NCBI GenBank assembly: GCA_002304785.1
Contig: DBMG01000046.1
Coordinates: 26,352 to 46,780, forward strand
DNA length: 20,429 nucleotides
DNA from: Candidatus Accumulibacter sp. UBA704
GTDB taxonomy: Bacteria; Pseudomonadota; Gammaproteobacteria; Burkholderiales; Rhodocyclaceae
Direction: 5' to 3'
Positions within the stretch are counted from its first letter, which is position 1, and each line of letters opens with the position of its first letter. The translations under genes and the position numbers were made by a program. The notes under the pieces were generated by a model. It did not search any database. It was not told the DNA's origin and saw only the letters and a program-made list of their open reading frames with translations. Shown piece by piece: positions 1-7,852 of this stretch.

Positions 1-1572
1 CTGAAGGAGTTCATGGTTCGCAACACCTATATCTACCCGCCGAAGCCGTCGATGAAGATCATCGCCGACATCTTCGGGTACACCGCGCAGAACATGCCGA
101 AGTTCAACTCGATCTCGATTTCCGGCTATCACATGCAGGAAGCCGGCGCCAACCAGGCAATCGAAATGGCCTTCACGCTGGCCGACGGCGCCGAGTACGT
201 GCGCACCGGTATCGCTTCCGGCATGGACGTCGATGAGTTTGCTGGCCGCCTGTCGTTCTTCTGGGCCGTCGGCATGAACTTCTACCTCGAAATCGCCAAG
301 ATGCGTGCCGCGCGCATGTTGTGGCACCGCATCATGACCAAGCTCGGCGCCAAGAGCCCGAAGTCGATGATGCTGCGCACGCACACGCAGACCTCCGGCT
401 GGTCGCTGACCGAGCAGGATCCGTACAACAACGTGATCCGCACCACGATCGAAGCCATGTCCGCCGTCTTCGGCGGCACCCAGTCGCTGCACACCAACGC
501 GCTCGACGAAGCCATCGCCCTGCCGACCGAATTCTCGGCACGTATTGCCCGCAACACGCAGATCATCATCCAGGAAGAAACCAAGATCTGTAACGTGGTC
601 GATCCGTGGGCCGGCTCCTACATGATGGAAAAGCTGACCCAGGACATGGCTGACAAGGCTTGGGCAATCATCGAGGAAGTCGAAGCGATGGGCGGCATGG
701 TCAAGGCCGTGGAGTCCGGCTGGGCCAAGATGAAGATCGAAACCTGCGCGGCCGAAACGCAAGCGCTGATCGATTCCGGCAAGAAGGTCATCGTCGGCGT
801 CAACAAGTACAAGCTCGCCGAAGAAGCGCCGATCGACATCCTCGAGATCGACAACCACGCCGTTCGCGAAGAGCAGATCGCCAGCATCAAGAAGATTCGC
901 GCCACCCGCGACAGCGCTGCTGTTCAGGCCGCCCTTGATGCACTGACCAAGTGTGCCGAAACCGGCGAAGGCAACCTGCTCGACCTGTCCATCAAGGCCA
1001 TGCGCCTGCGCGCCACGGTCGGCGAAGTTTCGGACGCCCTGGAAAAGGTCTTTGGCCGCCACCGCGCCAACAATCAAACCATCTCGGGTGTATACGGAGG
1101 CGTCGTGGAAGGCATCGATACGTGGGAAACGATCAAGGCTGATGTCGAGAAATTCGCGGCCGAACACGGCCGCCGTCCGCGCATCATGGTCGCCAAGCTC
1201 GGCCAGGACGGACACGACCGCGGCGCCAAGGTGGTGGCCACGGCCTACGCCGACCTCGGCTTCGACATCGACGTCGGTCCGCTCTTCCAGACTCCGGAAG
1301 AAGCTGCCCGCCAAGCCATCGAAAACGACGTGCATGCCATCGGTTGCTCGTCGCTGGCCGCCGGTCACAAGACCCTGGTTCCGCAACTCGTTCAGGCTCT
1401 GAAGGATCAAGGCGCCAACGACATCATCGTCTTCGCCGGTGGCGTCATCCCGGCCCAGGACTACGATGCCCTGTTCGCCGGCGGTGCCAAGGCCGTTTTC
1501 GGACCGGGTACCCGGATCGAGGATTCCGCCCGCAAGGTTCTGGAAGAAATCAAGAAGGCTGCCAAGGCTTAA
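1..1572 (+). CDS. scpA: Methylmalonyl-CoA mutase, single-chain type (5' end cut by the window)
   Basis: This is an adenosylcobalamin enzyme that interconverts succinyl-CoA and (R)-methylmalonyl-CoA in propionate metabolism, in the cytoplasm. The reading frame is open from base 1, so the in-frame ATG at 13 is an internal Met. About 523 residues remain; compared with family members of roughly 710-750 residues, about the first 190-200 (the start of the TIM-barrel substrate domain) are missing. The visible barrel part is very close to human and propionibacterial mutase: NTYIYPPKPSMKIIADIF, then THTQTSGWSLTEQDPYNN, whose His codon at 382-384 matches the active-site His of the family. The C-terminal B12 domain has the DxHxxG signature DGHDRG, with the cobalt-ligand His codon at 1213-1215, followed by CSSLAAGH and AGGVIP. 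meaB follows after 16 bases, the usual arrangement. The domain order, with B12 domain and substrate domain on one chain, separates it from small-subunit or IcmB-type mutases. Confidence 0.96.
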   Translation: MKEFMVRNTYIYPPKPSMKIIADIFGYTAQNMPKFNSISISGYHMQEAGANQAIEMAFTLADGAEYVRTGIASGMDVDEFAGRLSFFWAVGMNFYLEIAKMRAARMLWHRIMTKLGAKSPKSMMLRTHTQTSGWSLTEQDPYNNVIRTTIEAMSAVFGGTQSLHTNALDEAIALPTEFSARIARNTQIIIQEETKICNVVDPWAGSYMMEKLTQDMADKAWAIIEEVEAMGGMVKAVESGWAKMKIETCAAETQALIDSGKKVIVGVNKYKLAEEAPIDILEIDNHAVREEQIASIKKIRATRDSAAVQAALDALTKCAETGEGNLLDLSIKAMRLRATVGEVSDALEKVFGRHRANNQTISGVYGGVVEGIDTWETIKADVEKFAAEHGRRPRIMVAKLGQDGHDRGAKVVATAYADLGFDIDVGPLFQTPEEAARQAIENDVHAIGCSSLAAGHKTLVPQLVQALKDQGANDIIVFAGGVIPAQDYDALFAGGAKAVFGPGTRIEDSARKVLEEIKKAAKA

Positions 1573-1588
1573 CAGGAGTTCGTAGCAA

Positions 1589-2611
1589 ATGGAAGCGAGT
1601 GTCACGTTGGGAAACACGCTGGATAACGCCGATCAACACCTGGTTGACGGCGTACTGTCCGGGCAACGGCGGGCACTCGCCAAAACCATCACTCTGATTG
1701 AATCAACCCGTGCGGATCACCAGCAGCGCGCCCAGAAAGTCATTGGAGCGCTGCTGCCGCATACGGGCAAGGCCATCCGCGTCGGAATCTCCGGCGTGCC
1801 TGGCGCCGGCAAATCGACTTTCATCGAAGCGCTGGGCAATTACCTGATCGACCAGGGCCATCATCTCGCGGTGCTCGCGGTCGATCCTTCTTCTTCGGTT
1901 TCCGGGGGCTCCATCCTCGGCGACAAGACACGCATGGAATCGTTGTGCCAGCGTGTCGAAGCCTTCATCCGGCCGAGTCCCTCCGCGGGGTCGCTGGGCG
2001 GAGTCGCCGAAAAGACCCGGGAAGCCATGCTGGCCTGCGAAGCGGCCGGCTACGACGTCATCATCGTCGAAACCGTCGGTGTCGGGCAAAGCGAAACGAC
2101 CGTCGCCGGCATGGTCGACATTTTCACGCTGGTCCAGTTGCCGAACGCCGGCGACGACCTGCAGGCGATCAAGAAAGGCATCGTCGAGATCGCCGATCTG
2201 GTAGCCATCAACAAGAGCGACATCGATCCTCGGGCGGCTGCCGTCGCCCGTGCGCAATGGAAACAGGCGCTGCACATGTTGCGCCCGACCTCACCCAACT
2301 GGCGCCCGCCCGTCATCGGCGTCAGCGCCCTGAAGAAGGAAGGCATGGTCGAGTTCTGGACCGAAATCGAACGCTACCGGGAAATCACCACCCAGACGGG
2401 CGAATTCGAAGCCAAGCGCAAAAAACAGGCGCTCGACTGGATGTGGAGCCTCATCGAATCCGGCCTGCACCAGTTCTTCCGGAGCCACCCGCAGGTGCAC
2501 GCCGCACTGCCGAAACTCTCCAATCAGGTTGCCGGCGGAACCACAACGCCCAACGCCGCAGCACAGCGCCTGCTCGCTTATCTCGAACCGGATTCCGGCG
2601 CGAACATCTAG
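1589..2611 (+). CDS. meaB: MeaB/ArgK-type G3E GTPase, methylmalonyl-CoA mutase chaperone
   Basis: The 340-residue GTPase gates adenosylcobalamin loading into methylmalonyl-CoA mutase and protects it from inactivation. The Walker A/G1 motif GVPGAGKST is at residues 69-77. It is followed by the switch-like stretch VDPSSSVSGGSILGDKTRM, an ETVGVGQSE (G3) motif and the G4 motif NKSD, all diagnostic of MeaB/ArgK. The start codon follows an AGGAG ribosome site 10 bases upstream, and the gene begins 16 bases after the mutase stop, so the two are surely one operon. Length is normal for the family. The older name ArgK (arginine/ornithine transport kinase) is a historical misannotation; the mutase neighbour makes the chaperone role clear. 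Confidence 0.96.
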   Translation: MEASVTLGNTLDNADQHLVDGVLSGQRRALAKTITLIESTRADHQQRAQKVIGALLPHTGKAIRVGISGVPGAGKSTFIEALGNYLIDQGHHLAVLAVDPSSSVSGGSILGDKTRMESLCQRVEAFIRPSPSAGSLGGVAEKTREAMLACEAAGYDVIIVETVGVGQSETTVAGMVDIFTLVQLPNAGDDLQAIKKGIVEIADLVAINKSDIDPRAAAVARAQWKQALHMLRPTSPNWRPPVIGVSALKKEGMVEFWTEIERYREITTQTGEFEAKRKKQALDWMWSLIESGLHQFFRSHPQVHAALPKLSNQVAGGTTTPNAAAQRLLAYLEPDSGANI

Positions 2612-2619
2612 ACCGCAAG

Positions 2620-2644
2620 GTGCGCAACGCACGGCGTTGCACAC
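2620..2644. terminator. Hairpin between convergent genes, probable bidirectional terminator
   Basis: GTGCGCAACGC and GCGTTGCACAC form an 11-base stem with one C/A mismatch around a 3-base ACG loop. It lies 8 bases after the meaB stop and 18 bases beyond the stop of the convergent amidohydrolase gene. There is no clear T-run on either side, so it is not a textbook intrinsic terminator, but its position and stem strength suggest it ends or stabilises both transcripts. Confidence 0.6.
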
Positions 2645-2662
2645 CCTGCAAAAGTCACCCCC

Positions 2663-3610
2663 TCAGCGCGGCACGACGGCACCTTTGGTTTCTGCAATCA
2701 ACCGGTAGTACTGCGGTTCGCGGTGCAACGCGAAGTTAAACACGTTGTCCTTGATTTCCTTGCAGCGGTCGAGATCGCATGACGCGGTTGCCAACTCGTC
2801 GCCGATCGTCGAACACATGGCGACGACCTCGCCGGTCGGCGCGATGATGCAGCTTTGCCCGAGCAGGTCGCAGTTCTCCTCCTTGCCGGCTTTGGCCACG
2901 CCAACGATCCACATGCCGTTCTGATAAGCGCCGGCCTGCATCGGCAGCAAGTTGTGAAAAGCCTGCAAATGGTCGTGCTCCGGCACTTGCGGGTAATGGA
3001 TCGGCGTGTTGTAACCGATGAAGCTCATCTCGACGCCTTGAAGTCCGAGCACGCGGTGGGTTTCCGGCCAGCGACGGTCGTTGCACAGCGCCATGCCGAA
3101 GATGCCATTGTGGCCGCCCACCTGCGCGCGATAGGCCGGGAAGCCCAGGTTGCCGCATTCAAAGTAGCGTTTTTCCAGATGCTGGAAGGCGCGCCAAGGC
3201 TCGTACTCGCGGTGGCCGGGCAGATGCACCTTGCGGTATTTGCCGACAATGTCGCCTTTCGCGCTGACCATGATCGCTGTGTTGTAGTGATGCGTCCCGT
3301 CCGATTCCTCGGCGATTTCCGCATAGCCCAGGTAGAACCCCATCTCCAGCCGCTTCGCTTCGTCGAAAAGCGCCTGCGTTTCCGGGCCCGGCATCTCGCG
3401 CTCAAACCAGAAATCCACTTCCGCCGGCGTCGGGAAATACCAGCGAGGGAAAAACGTCGTCAGCGCGAGTTCGGGATAAACGATGAAATGACATCCGCGC
3501 GTCTTGGCCTCGCGCATCAGTTCGACGAGGCGTGCCACGACCGAACGGCGGGTTTCTTCTCGGGCAATCGGGCCGAGCTGGGCGGCTCCGACGATGATCT
3601 TGCGGCTCAT
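2663..3610 (-). CDS. N-carbamoyl-D-amino acid hydrolase (nitrilase superfamily, D-carbamoylase type)
   Basis: Predicted to hydrolyse an N-carbamoyl amino acid to the free amino acid, CO2 and ammonia in the cytoplasm. The 315-residue protein tracks the Agrobacterium D-carbamoylase along its length: AAQLGPIAREETR, ELALTTFFPRW, VGKYRKVHLPGH, LEKRYFE, CNDRRWPE, YQNGMW and LDRCKEI. The nitrilase triad is visible as E47, K127 and C176. C176 sits about four residues later than in the Agrobacterium enzyme because of a short insertion around residues 162-168. The two Arg after the nucleophile (CNDRR) are the carboxylate-binding pair of this group. I chose the ATG at 3610 (MSRKIIVG) because AGGAG lies 7 bases upstream and the codon overlaps the upstream stop (TGA 3609-3607), implying translational coupling; a longer reading to 3652 has no such support. 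It is the last gene of the operon. Exact substrate is uncertain. Confidence 0.9.
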   Translation of the reverse strand: MSRKIIVGAAQLGPIAREETRRSVVARLVELMREAKTRGCHFIVYPELALTTFFPRWYFPTPAEVDFWFEREMPGPETQALFDEAKRLEMGFYLGYAEIAEESDGTHHYNTAIMVSAKGDIVGKYRKVHLPGHREYEPWRAFQHLEKRYFECGNLGFPAYRAQVGGHNGIFGMALCNDRRWPETHRVLGLQGVEMSFIGYNTPIHYPQVPEHDHLQAFHNLLPMQAGAYQNGMWIVGVAKAGKEENCDLLGQSCIIAPTGEVVAMCSTIGDELATASCDLDRCKEIKDNVFNFALHREPQYYRLIAETKGAVVPR

Positions 3611-4872
3611 GAATGGACTCCTGCCGGTTTTGCGGCGCCTGCCAGTTCGCAAAGAACGGAGAGCAGGACGTTGGCTCCGGCTTCGATGTGGTGGGGGTGG
3701 GTGAATTCCCGAACGTTGTGGCTGAAGCCCTCCACGCTCGGAACGAAGATCATGGCGGCCGGACAGACCGCGGCCAGCATCTGCGCGTCGTGGCCCGCGC
3801 CGCTCGGCATGCGCCGCGTGGTCAAACCATGCGCCCGTGCGTGCCGTTCGACAAGCGCCGTCATCTCCGGCGCAAAGGGTACCGGCTCGAAACGGGCCAG
3901 ACAGCGCGTGGCGATTTGCACTTTCTCGGCATCGCGCAAGGCCGCAACGTGGGCCAGCAGGCGCGCCTCGGCGGAACGCAAGGACTCTTCGCGCGTATTG
4001 CGCAGGTCGACTGTGAGCACAGCACGATTGGGCACCACGTTGACCAGGTTGGGGAAAAACTCGATACGTCCGACGGTCGCCACCTGGCTGCCGCCCATTT
4101 CCTCGGCCATCTCGCGCACGAAGGCAATGATCGATCCGGCCGCCCAGCCCGCATCACACCGCAGCGACATCGGCGTAGTGCCGGCATGGTTAGACACTCC
4201 GGCAATCTCGATCTCCGTCCACGAAATACCCTGGACTGACTCGACGACACCGATGTCGATCCCTTCGTGATCAAGCACCGGTCCTTGTTCGATATGCAGT
4301 TCGACGTAGGCACGCGGCGATTGCGCCGGCACCGGCGCGTTTCCGGCGTAGCCGATGCGGGTGAGATTCTCGCCCACGCTGGAGCCGTCGATGCCTCTTG
4401 TCTGCAGGACATCCGCCAGCGGCAGCACCCCGGTAAACACCAGGCTGCCCATCATGTCGGGGGCAAAGCGCGCGCCCTCCTCATTCGTAAAGAAGGCCAC
4501 TGCCAGCGGGTGTTCGGTTTCGACACCCGCCTCGTTGAGCGTCTCGATGACTTCCAGACCCGCCAGCACGCCCAGGTTGCCGTCGAAACGACCACCCGTC
4601 CGCACCGTGTCGATGTGCGATCCGGCCATCACGGGCGGGCCGGCTTGGCGCCCCGGCCGAACACCCACGACATTGCCGATGGCGTCCACCGTTATGCTGA
4701 GACCAAGTTCGCCCATCCATCGGCAAACAAGATCGCGCCCCGCCTTGTCTTCATCCGACAGCGCCAAGCGGGCGCAACCGCCGCCGTCGATAGCGCCGAT
4801 TGTGGCAAGATCGGCCAGGCGGCGCTGCAGCCGCCCGGCGTTGATCTTCAGGTTTGAAATCCCGGAAGTCAT
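3607..4872 (-). CDS. M20-family Zn amidohydrolase (N-carbamoyl-L-amino acid hydrolase / allantoate amidohydrolase / beta-ureidopropionase group)
   Basis: A 421-residue binuclear-metal amidohydrolase that removes carbamoyl groups from ureido acids. Metal and catalytic signatures are in order: GSHIDTV (His ligand), GGRFDGNLGV (bridging Asp), FTNEEGARF (catalytic and ligand Glu), VELHIEQGPVL (His ligand) and FSHNVREFTH near the C-terminus (last His ligand). SNHAGTTPM marks the lid/dimerisation domain and SGAGHDAQ the substrate pocket. Members of this family split between L-carbamoylase, allantoate amidohydrolase and beta-ureidopropionase, and sequence alone does not decide here. The gene starts 9 bases after the DctP stop with only a weak ribosome site and its stop overlaps the D-carbamoylase start, so it is in the middle of the operon. 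Pairing with a D-type carbamoylase suggests that the imported compound is a carbamoyl amino acid present as both enantiomers. Confidence 0.88.
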   Translation of the reverse strand: MTSGISNLKINAGRLQRRLADLATIGAIDGGGCARLALSDEDKAGRDLVCRWMGELGLSITVDAIGNVVGVRPGRQAGPPVMAGSHIDTVRTGGRFDGNLGVLAGLEVIETLNEAGVETEHPLAVAFFTNEEGARFAPDMMGSLVFTGVLPLADVLQTRGIDGSSVGENLTRIGYAGNAPVPAQSPRAYVELHIEQGPVLDHEGIDIGVVESVQGISWTEIEIAGVSNHAGTTPMSLRCDAGWAAGSIIAFVREMAEEMGGSQVATVGRIEFFPNLVNVVPNRAVLTVDLRNTREESLRSAEARLLAHVAALRDAEKVQIATRCLARFEPVPFAPEMTALVERHARAHGLTTRRMPSGAGHDAQMLAAVCPAAMIFVPSVEGFSHNVREFTHPHHIEAGANVLLSVLCELAGAAKPAGVHS

Positions 4873-4881
4873 CTGCTGCGC

Positions 4882-5919
4882 TCAGTTCTTGGCAGCCTTG
4901 TCCACGGCAGCCAGGAACTCCTTCATCAACGCTTCGCCTTCGGCGCCGAAGCTCTTGGCGATCTGCGCCTTGACGGCGGGCTGGGCCAGTTCGCGGAACT
5001 TGGCGATTTCGGCTGGCGTCGGCGTATAAACCTGCATCTTCTGGGCCAGCGCGGGCAAGCCACGGTCCGACGCTTCGATGATGCGGTTGATGCCGCGGCA
5101 GGCGACGATCGCCGAACGGGCGGCCGCTTTCACAACATCCTTCTCGGCAGCCGACAGCCCGTCATAGAACTGTTTGTTGAAAATCCAGACGTACGGCGTG
5201 AACAGGTGGTTGGTCAGCGTCAGGTACTTCTGCACCTCGTCGAACTTGGCGAACTTCACGATCGGGATCGGGTTCATCTGGCCGTCGGCCACGCCCGTTT
5301 GCAGCGATGTGTAGACCTCGGCCCAGTTGATTGCCACCGGTTGACCGCCGACGCTGCTGACTACCGACTTGTGCGATTCGAGGCCCATGGTGCGAATCTT
5401 CAGCCCCTTCATGTCATCCGGCGACTTGATCGGGCGCTTGGAGTTGGTGAAGGCGAAGAAGCCGCCCGAATCGCCGAAACCGAGCACTTCCATGCCCGTC
5501 TTCTTCTCGATGTCGGCCGCGAGTTTCTGGCCGAACGGTCCGTCGAAAACCTCATAGGTCGTGGCTATGTTGGGATAGGCGAACGGCACGTCGAGAATGC
5601 CGATCATCGGATAAACCGAAGCGATGCCGCCGACACTGGAAATCGACGACTGCACCACGCCGGACTTGACCTGCTGGATCACCTCGTTATCCTTGCCCAA
5701 CTGGCCGTCGGGGAAGATATCGACCTTCACGGCGCCGTTGGTGCCGGACTCGACCAGCGATTTGAACACCACGGCCATGGCGCCGGTGCCATTGTCGAAT
5801 GGGTCGTTCTTGTTCAGGTGGGCGAGCTTGATCGTTTTCTGAGCGTGCGCCGCGACCGGCATCATGCCGACCGAGACTGCGAGCGTGGCTGCTATGGCGA
5901 TTGTCTTGAACATGCGCAT
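4882..5919 (-). CDS. TRAP transporter substrate-binding protein, DctP family
   Basis: Periplasmic solute receptor delivering a carboxylate-bearing substrate to the DctQM permease. It has 345 residues. Residues 1-26 form a signal peptide (MRMFKT basic head, hydrophobic core, cleavage after AHA). The mature part has DctP features: IKLAHLN, FPDGQLGKDNEVIQQVKSG, ILDVPFAYP, and KIRTMG with R176 as the conserved carboxylate-clamping Arg. I chose the ATG at 5919: GGAG lies 9 bases upstream, inside the alternative start MEIIN at 5934, which itself has no ribosome site. The open frame runs much further upstream (to 6399) only because it shadows dctM. It is placed after dctQ and dctM, whereas the receptor gene is more often first. 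Substrate is inferred from the following hydrolases to be an N-carbamoyl amino acid or a related ureido acid. Confidence 0.93.
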   Translation of the reverse strand: MRMFKTIAIAATLAVSVGMMPVAAHAQKTIKLAHLNKNDPFDNGTGAMAVVFKSLVESGTNGAVKVDIFPDGQLGKDNEVIQQVKSGVVQSSISSVGGIASVYPMIGILDVPFAYPNIATTYEVFDGPFGQKLAADIEKKTGMEVLGFGDSGGFFAFTNSKRPIKSPDDMKGLKIRTMGLESHKSVVSSVGGQPVAINWAEVYTSLQTGVADGQMNPIPIVKFAKFDEVQKYLTLTNHLFTPYVWIFNKQFYDGLSAAEKDVVKAAARSAIVACRGINRIIEASDRGLPALAQKMQVYTPTPAEIAKFRELAQPAVKAQIAKSFGAEGEALMKEFLAAVDKAAKN

Positions 5920-5952
5920 GTTAATGATCTCCATCAGGTTGGGTTGGCAGGA

Positions 5953-5968
5953 GGGGTGACGGGGTGAC
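5953..5968. repeat. Tandem 8-bp direct repeat between dctM and dctP
   Basis: GGGGTGAC occurs twice in direct succession with no spacer, in the 68-base gap between dctM and dctP and just upstream (on the - strand) of the dctP ribosome site. It may be chance or slippage. No function is assigned. Confidence 0.6.
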
Positions 5969-5976
5969 GCAGAGGC

Positions 5977-5996
5977 GGTCTCATGACTCAGAGACC
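5977..5996 (-). promoter_or_regulatory. Intercistronic hairpin at the dctM stop codon
   Basis: GGTCTC and GAGACC form a perfect 6-bp stem with an 8-base loop, overlapping the stop codon of dctM (5990-5988) and lying 57 bases before the dctP start. Such hairpins can stabilise one part of a polycistronic message or attenuate read-through. A role in setting the DctP to permease ratio is inference. Confidence 0.4.
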
Positions 5997-7268
5997 CATC
6001 AAGGCCGGCACAGACAGCGTCATTCTGGGCCAGTAGGCAACAAGGAAAAGCACGGCGACTTCGGCAATCACGAAGGGCCACATGGACGCCGTGATGCGCT
6101 CGATCTTCTCGCCGGTGATCGAACTCAGGACGAACAGGCTGGCGCCGACCGGCGGGGTCATCAGGCCGATGTTGAGCGCCAGCACGATCATGATCCCGGC
6201 CTGCACCGGATGCATGCCGATCGACGTGGCCAGCGCGCCGAGAATCGGGCCGAGCACAATGAGGATGGCATTGATGTCCATGAACATGCCGAGGATCAGC
6301 AGCAGCACCAGAATCATCAGGATGATCATCGAGGGATCGGTGGTCAGGCCGAGGAACAGATGAGTGATCATTTGCGGCAGCTTCATGAAGGTCATCCACC
6401 AGCTCAGGATCGACGCCGCGGCGATGATCAGGAAGACCACGCCGGTAATGCGCGCCGTGCGGACCAGCATTTCGACAATGTCATGGAATCCTACCTGGCG
6501 ATAGACGAACACCCCCAGGATCAGCGCGTAGAACACGGCGACCGAGGCCCCCTCGGTCGGGGTGACCCAGCCGGTGAGGATGCCGCCGAGGATGATGACC
6601 GGCATGATCAGTGCGCTGAGACTATTGCGGAATGCCTTGATGATACTCAGCAGACTCGGCCGCTGACCGCTCTTGGGCAGGTTCAGCCGGCGCCCGAGAC
6701 TGGCGATCACGCCCATGCAGAAGAGTCCCATGACCAGGCCGGGAAGAATCCCTGCGGCAAACAGGCTGGCGATCGACACGCCCATCATCGAACCGTAGAT
6801 CACCATCAGGTTCGACGGCGGGATCGTCGGGCCGATGATCGAACCGGCGACGACCACGGCGCAGGCGAACGGCCTCTTGTACCCAGTCTTCTCCATGGCC
6901 GGCACCATCGTGCTGCCGAAGGCCGCGGCTTCGGCGACCGCCGCGCCGGTAATGCCGGCGAACAGCACCGATGACACCATGCACGACTGCGCCATGCCGC
7001 CGCGCAAGTGGCCGACCAGCGCATCGGCGAACTTGGCCAGGCGCTCGGTGATACCGGCCTTGTTCATGATCTCGCCGGCAAAGATGAACAGCGGCATGGC
7101 AAGGAAGGTGAACAGGTCCAGCCCGGCGAAATAGCGCTGCGGCGCCATGGCCAGCATGCTCGCGCCGCCGATTTGCAGGATGCCGAGGACGCCCGAGATT
7201 CCCAACACATAACCGATCGGCACGCCGATCACCAGCAATACGAAGAACGCGGTGAGTACCCAGATCAT
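5988..7268 (-). CDS. TRAP transporter large permease, DctM family
   Basis: The 426-residue, 12-13-helix membrane component that couples substrate uptake to a sodium gradient. It is recognised by AMPLFIFAGEIMNKAGI near residues 57-73, AGITGAAVAEAAAFGS, IIGPTIPPSNLMVIYGS, the mid-protein GWVTPTEGA and the C-terminal LMTPPVGASLFVLSSITG, all in the order expected for DctM. Length is typical. The ATG at 7268 overlaps the dctQ stop (TGA 7267-7265), and GGAGGA stands just upstream, so dctQ and dctM are translationally coupled. The frame can be read upstream to 7733, but that part is a shadow of dctQ. Confidence 0.95.
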   Translation of the reverse strand: MIWVLTAFFVLLVIGVPIGYVLGISGVLGILQIGGASMLAMAPQRYFAGLDLFTFLAMPLFIFAGEIMNKAGITERLAKFADALVGHLRGGMAQSCMVSSVLFAGITGAAVAEAAAFGSTMVPAMEKTGYKRPFACAVVVAGSIIGPTIPPSNLMVIYGSMMGVSIASLFAAGILPGLVMGLFCMGVIASLGRRLNLPKSGQRPSLLSIIKAFRNSLSALIMPVIILGGILTGWVTPTEGASVAVFYALILGVFVYRQVGFHDIVEMLVRTARITGVVFLIIAAASILSWWMTFMKLPQMITHLFLGLTTDPSMIILMILVLLLILGMFMDINAILIVLGPILGALATSIGMHPVQAGIMIVLALNIGLMTPPVGASLFVLSSITGEKIERITASMWPFVIAEVAVLFLVAYWPRMTLSVPALMGL

Positions 7269-7810
7269 TTTGCATCCTCCGCGAGGGCGGCCGGCATTTC
7301 GGCCACACAGAAATCGCGCACCCCCATCAACACCAGTTGCACGCAAGCCAGTGCCGAGGAGACCGGCACCGCGGCGAAAGGAATGACCATGGTCATTTCG
7401 AAGATCGTGGCGAATTGCGTGGCACCGCCCTGCGTCATGCCGATGCCGAAGTAACCGATGAAGGCAAAAAACGCGAACGCCAGAACATCGATGCCCACGT
7501 GCAGCCAACGCCTGCCGCGGTTCGGCAATCGACTGATCACCGCCGTCACCGCCACATGTTCGCGCCGCGCGATGCCGCAGGAGACAGCCAGCAACGCGGC
7601 CCAGATCATCAGATAGCGGGCCAGTTCCTCGGCCCAAGTCACGGGCAGCTCGAACACATAGCGCCCGAACACGCCGATCCAGATATCGACCAGCAGCACG
7701 GCAAGTATTGCCGCACAAACGCGTTCGACCCACCAGTTGAGCCTCGCACTGAGCCTGGCGCTGGCCTCGCTGTACTGCAGCAGGTCGGGAGGGGGAGTGC
7801 TGTGGGTCAT
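7265..7810 (-). CDS. TRAP transporter small permease, DctQ family
   Basis: A 181-residue four-helix membrane protein forming the permease with DctM. The region ELPVTWAEELARYLMIWAAL is the DctQ hallmark between helices 1 and 2, and hydrophobic helices are seen near residues 33-50, 65-85, 107-126 and 140-162. The start is taken at the ATG at 7810 (MTHSTPPPD), with GAGG about 10-11 bases upstream; a GTG at 7822 would put the ribosome site on top of the start. It lies 42 bases after the regulator stop with no evident terminator between, so it is probably co-transcribed with the regulator. Confidence 0.92.
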   Translation of the reverse strand: MTHSTPPPDLLQYSEASARLSARLNWWVERVCAAILAVLLVDIWIGVFGRYVFELPVTWAEELARYLMIWAALLAVSCGIARREHVAVTAVISRLPNRGRRWLHVGIDVLAFAFFAFIGYFGIGMTQGGATQFATIFEMTMVIPFAAVPVSSALACVQLVLMGVRDFCVAEMPAALAEDAK

Positions 7811-7852
7811 GGGAAATTTCACCTCAATTCGGTCAATGAAAGTGTTATCGGG

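Noticed and set aside
2855..4270. Long + strand open frame (471 codons) antisense to the two carbamoylase genes
   Set aside because: It is a GC-driven shadow: the opposite strand encodes two intact enzymes with full active sites, and this frame is rich in Arg/His/Ala with no recognisable motif.
5919..6399. N-terminal extension of DctP by 160 residues
   Set aside because: The extension lies wholly over dctM in another frame; a signal peptide with a ribosome site begins at 5919.
5964..6974. + strand open frame rich in His, Asp, Gln and Arg over dctM
   Set aside because: The composition is typical of the antisense of a hydrophobic membrane protein; dctM on the other strand is intact.
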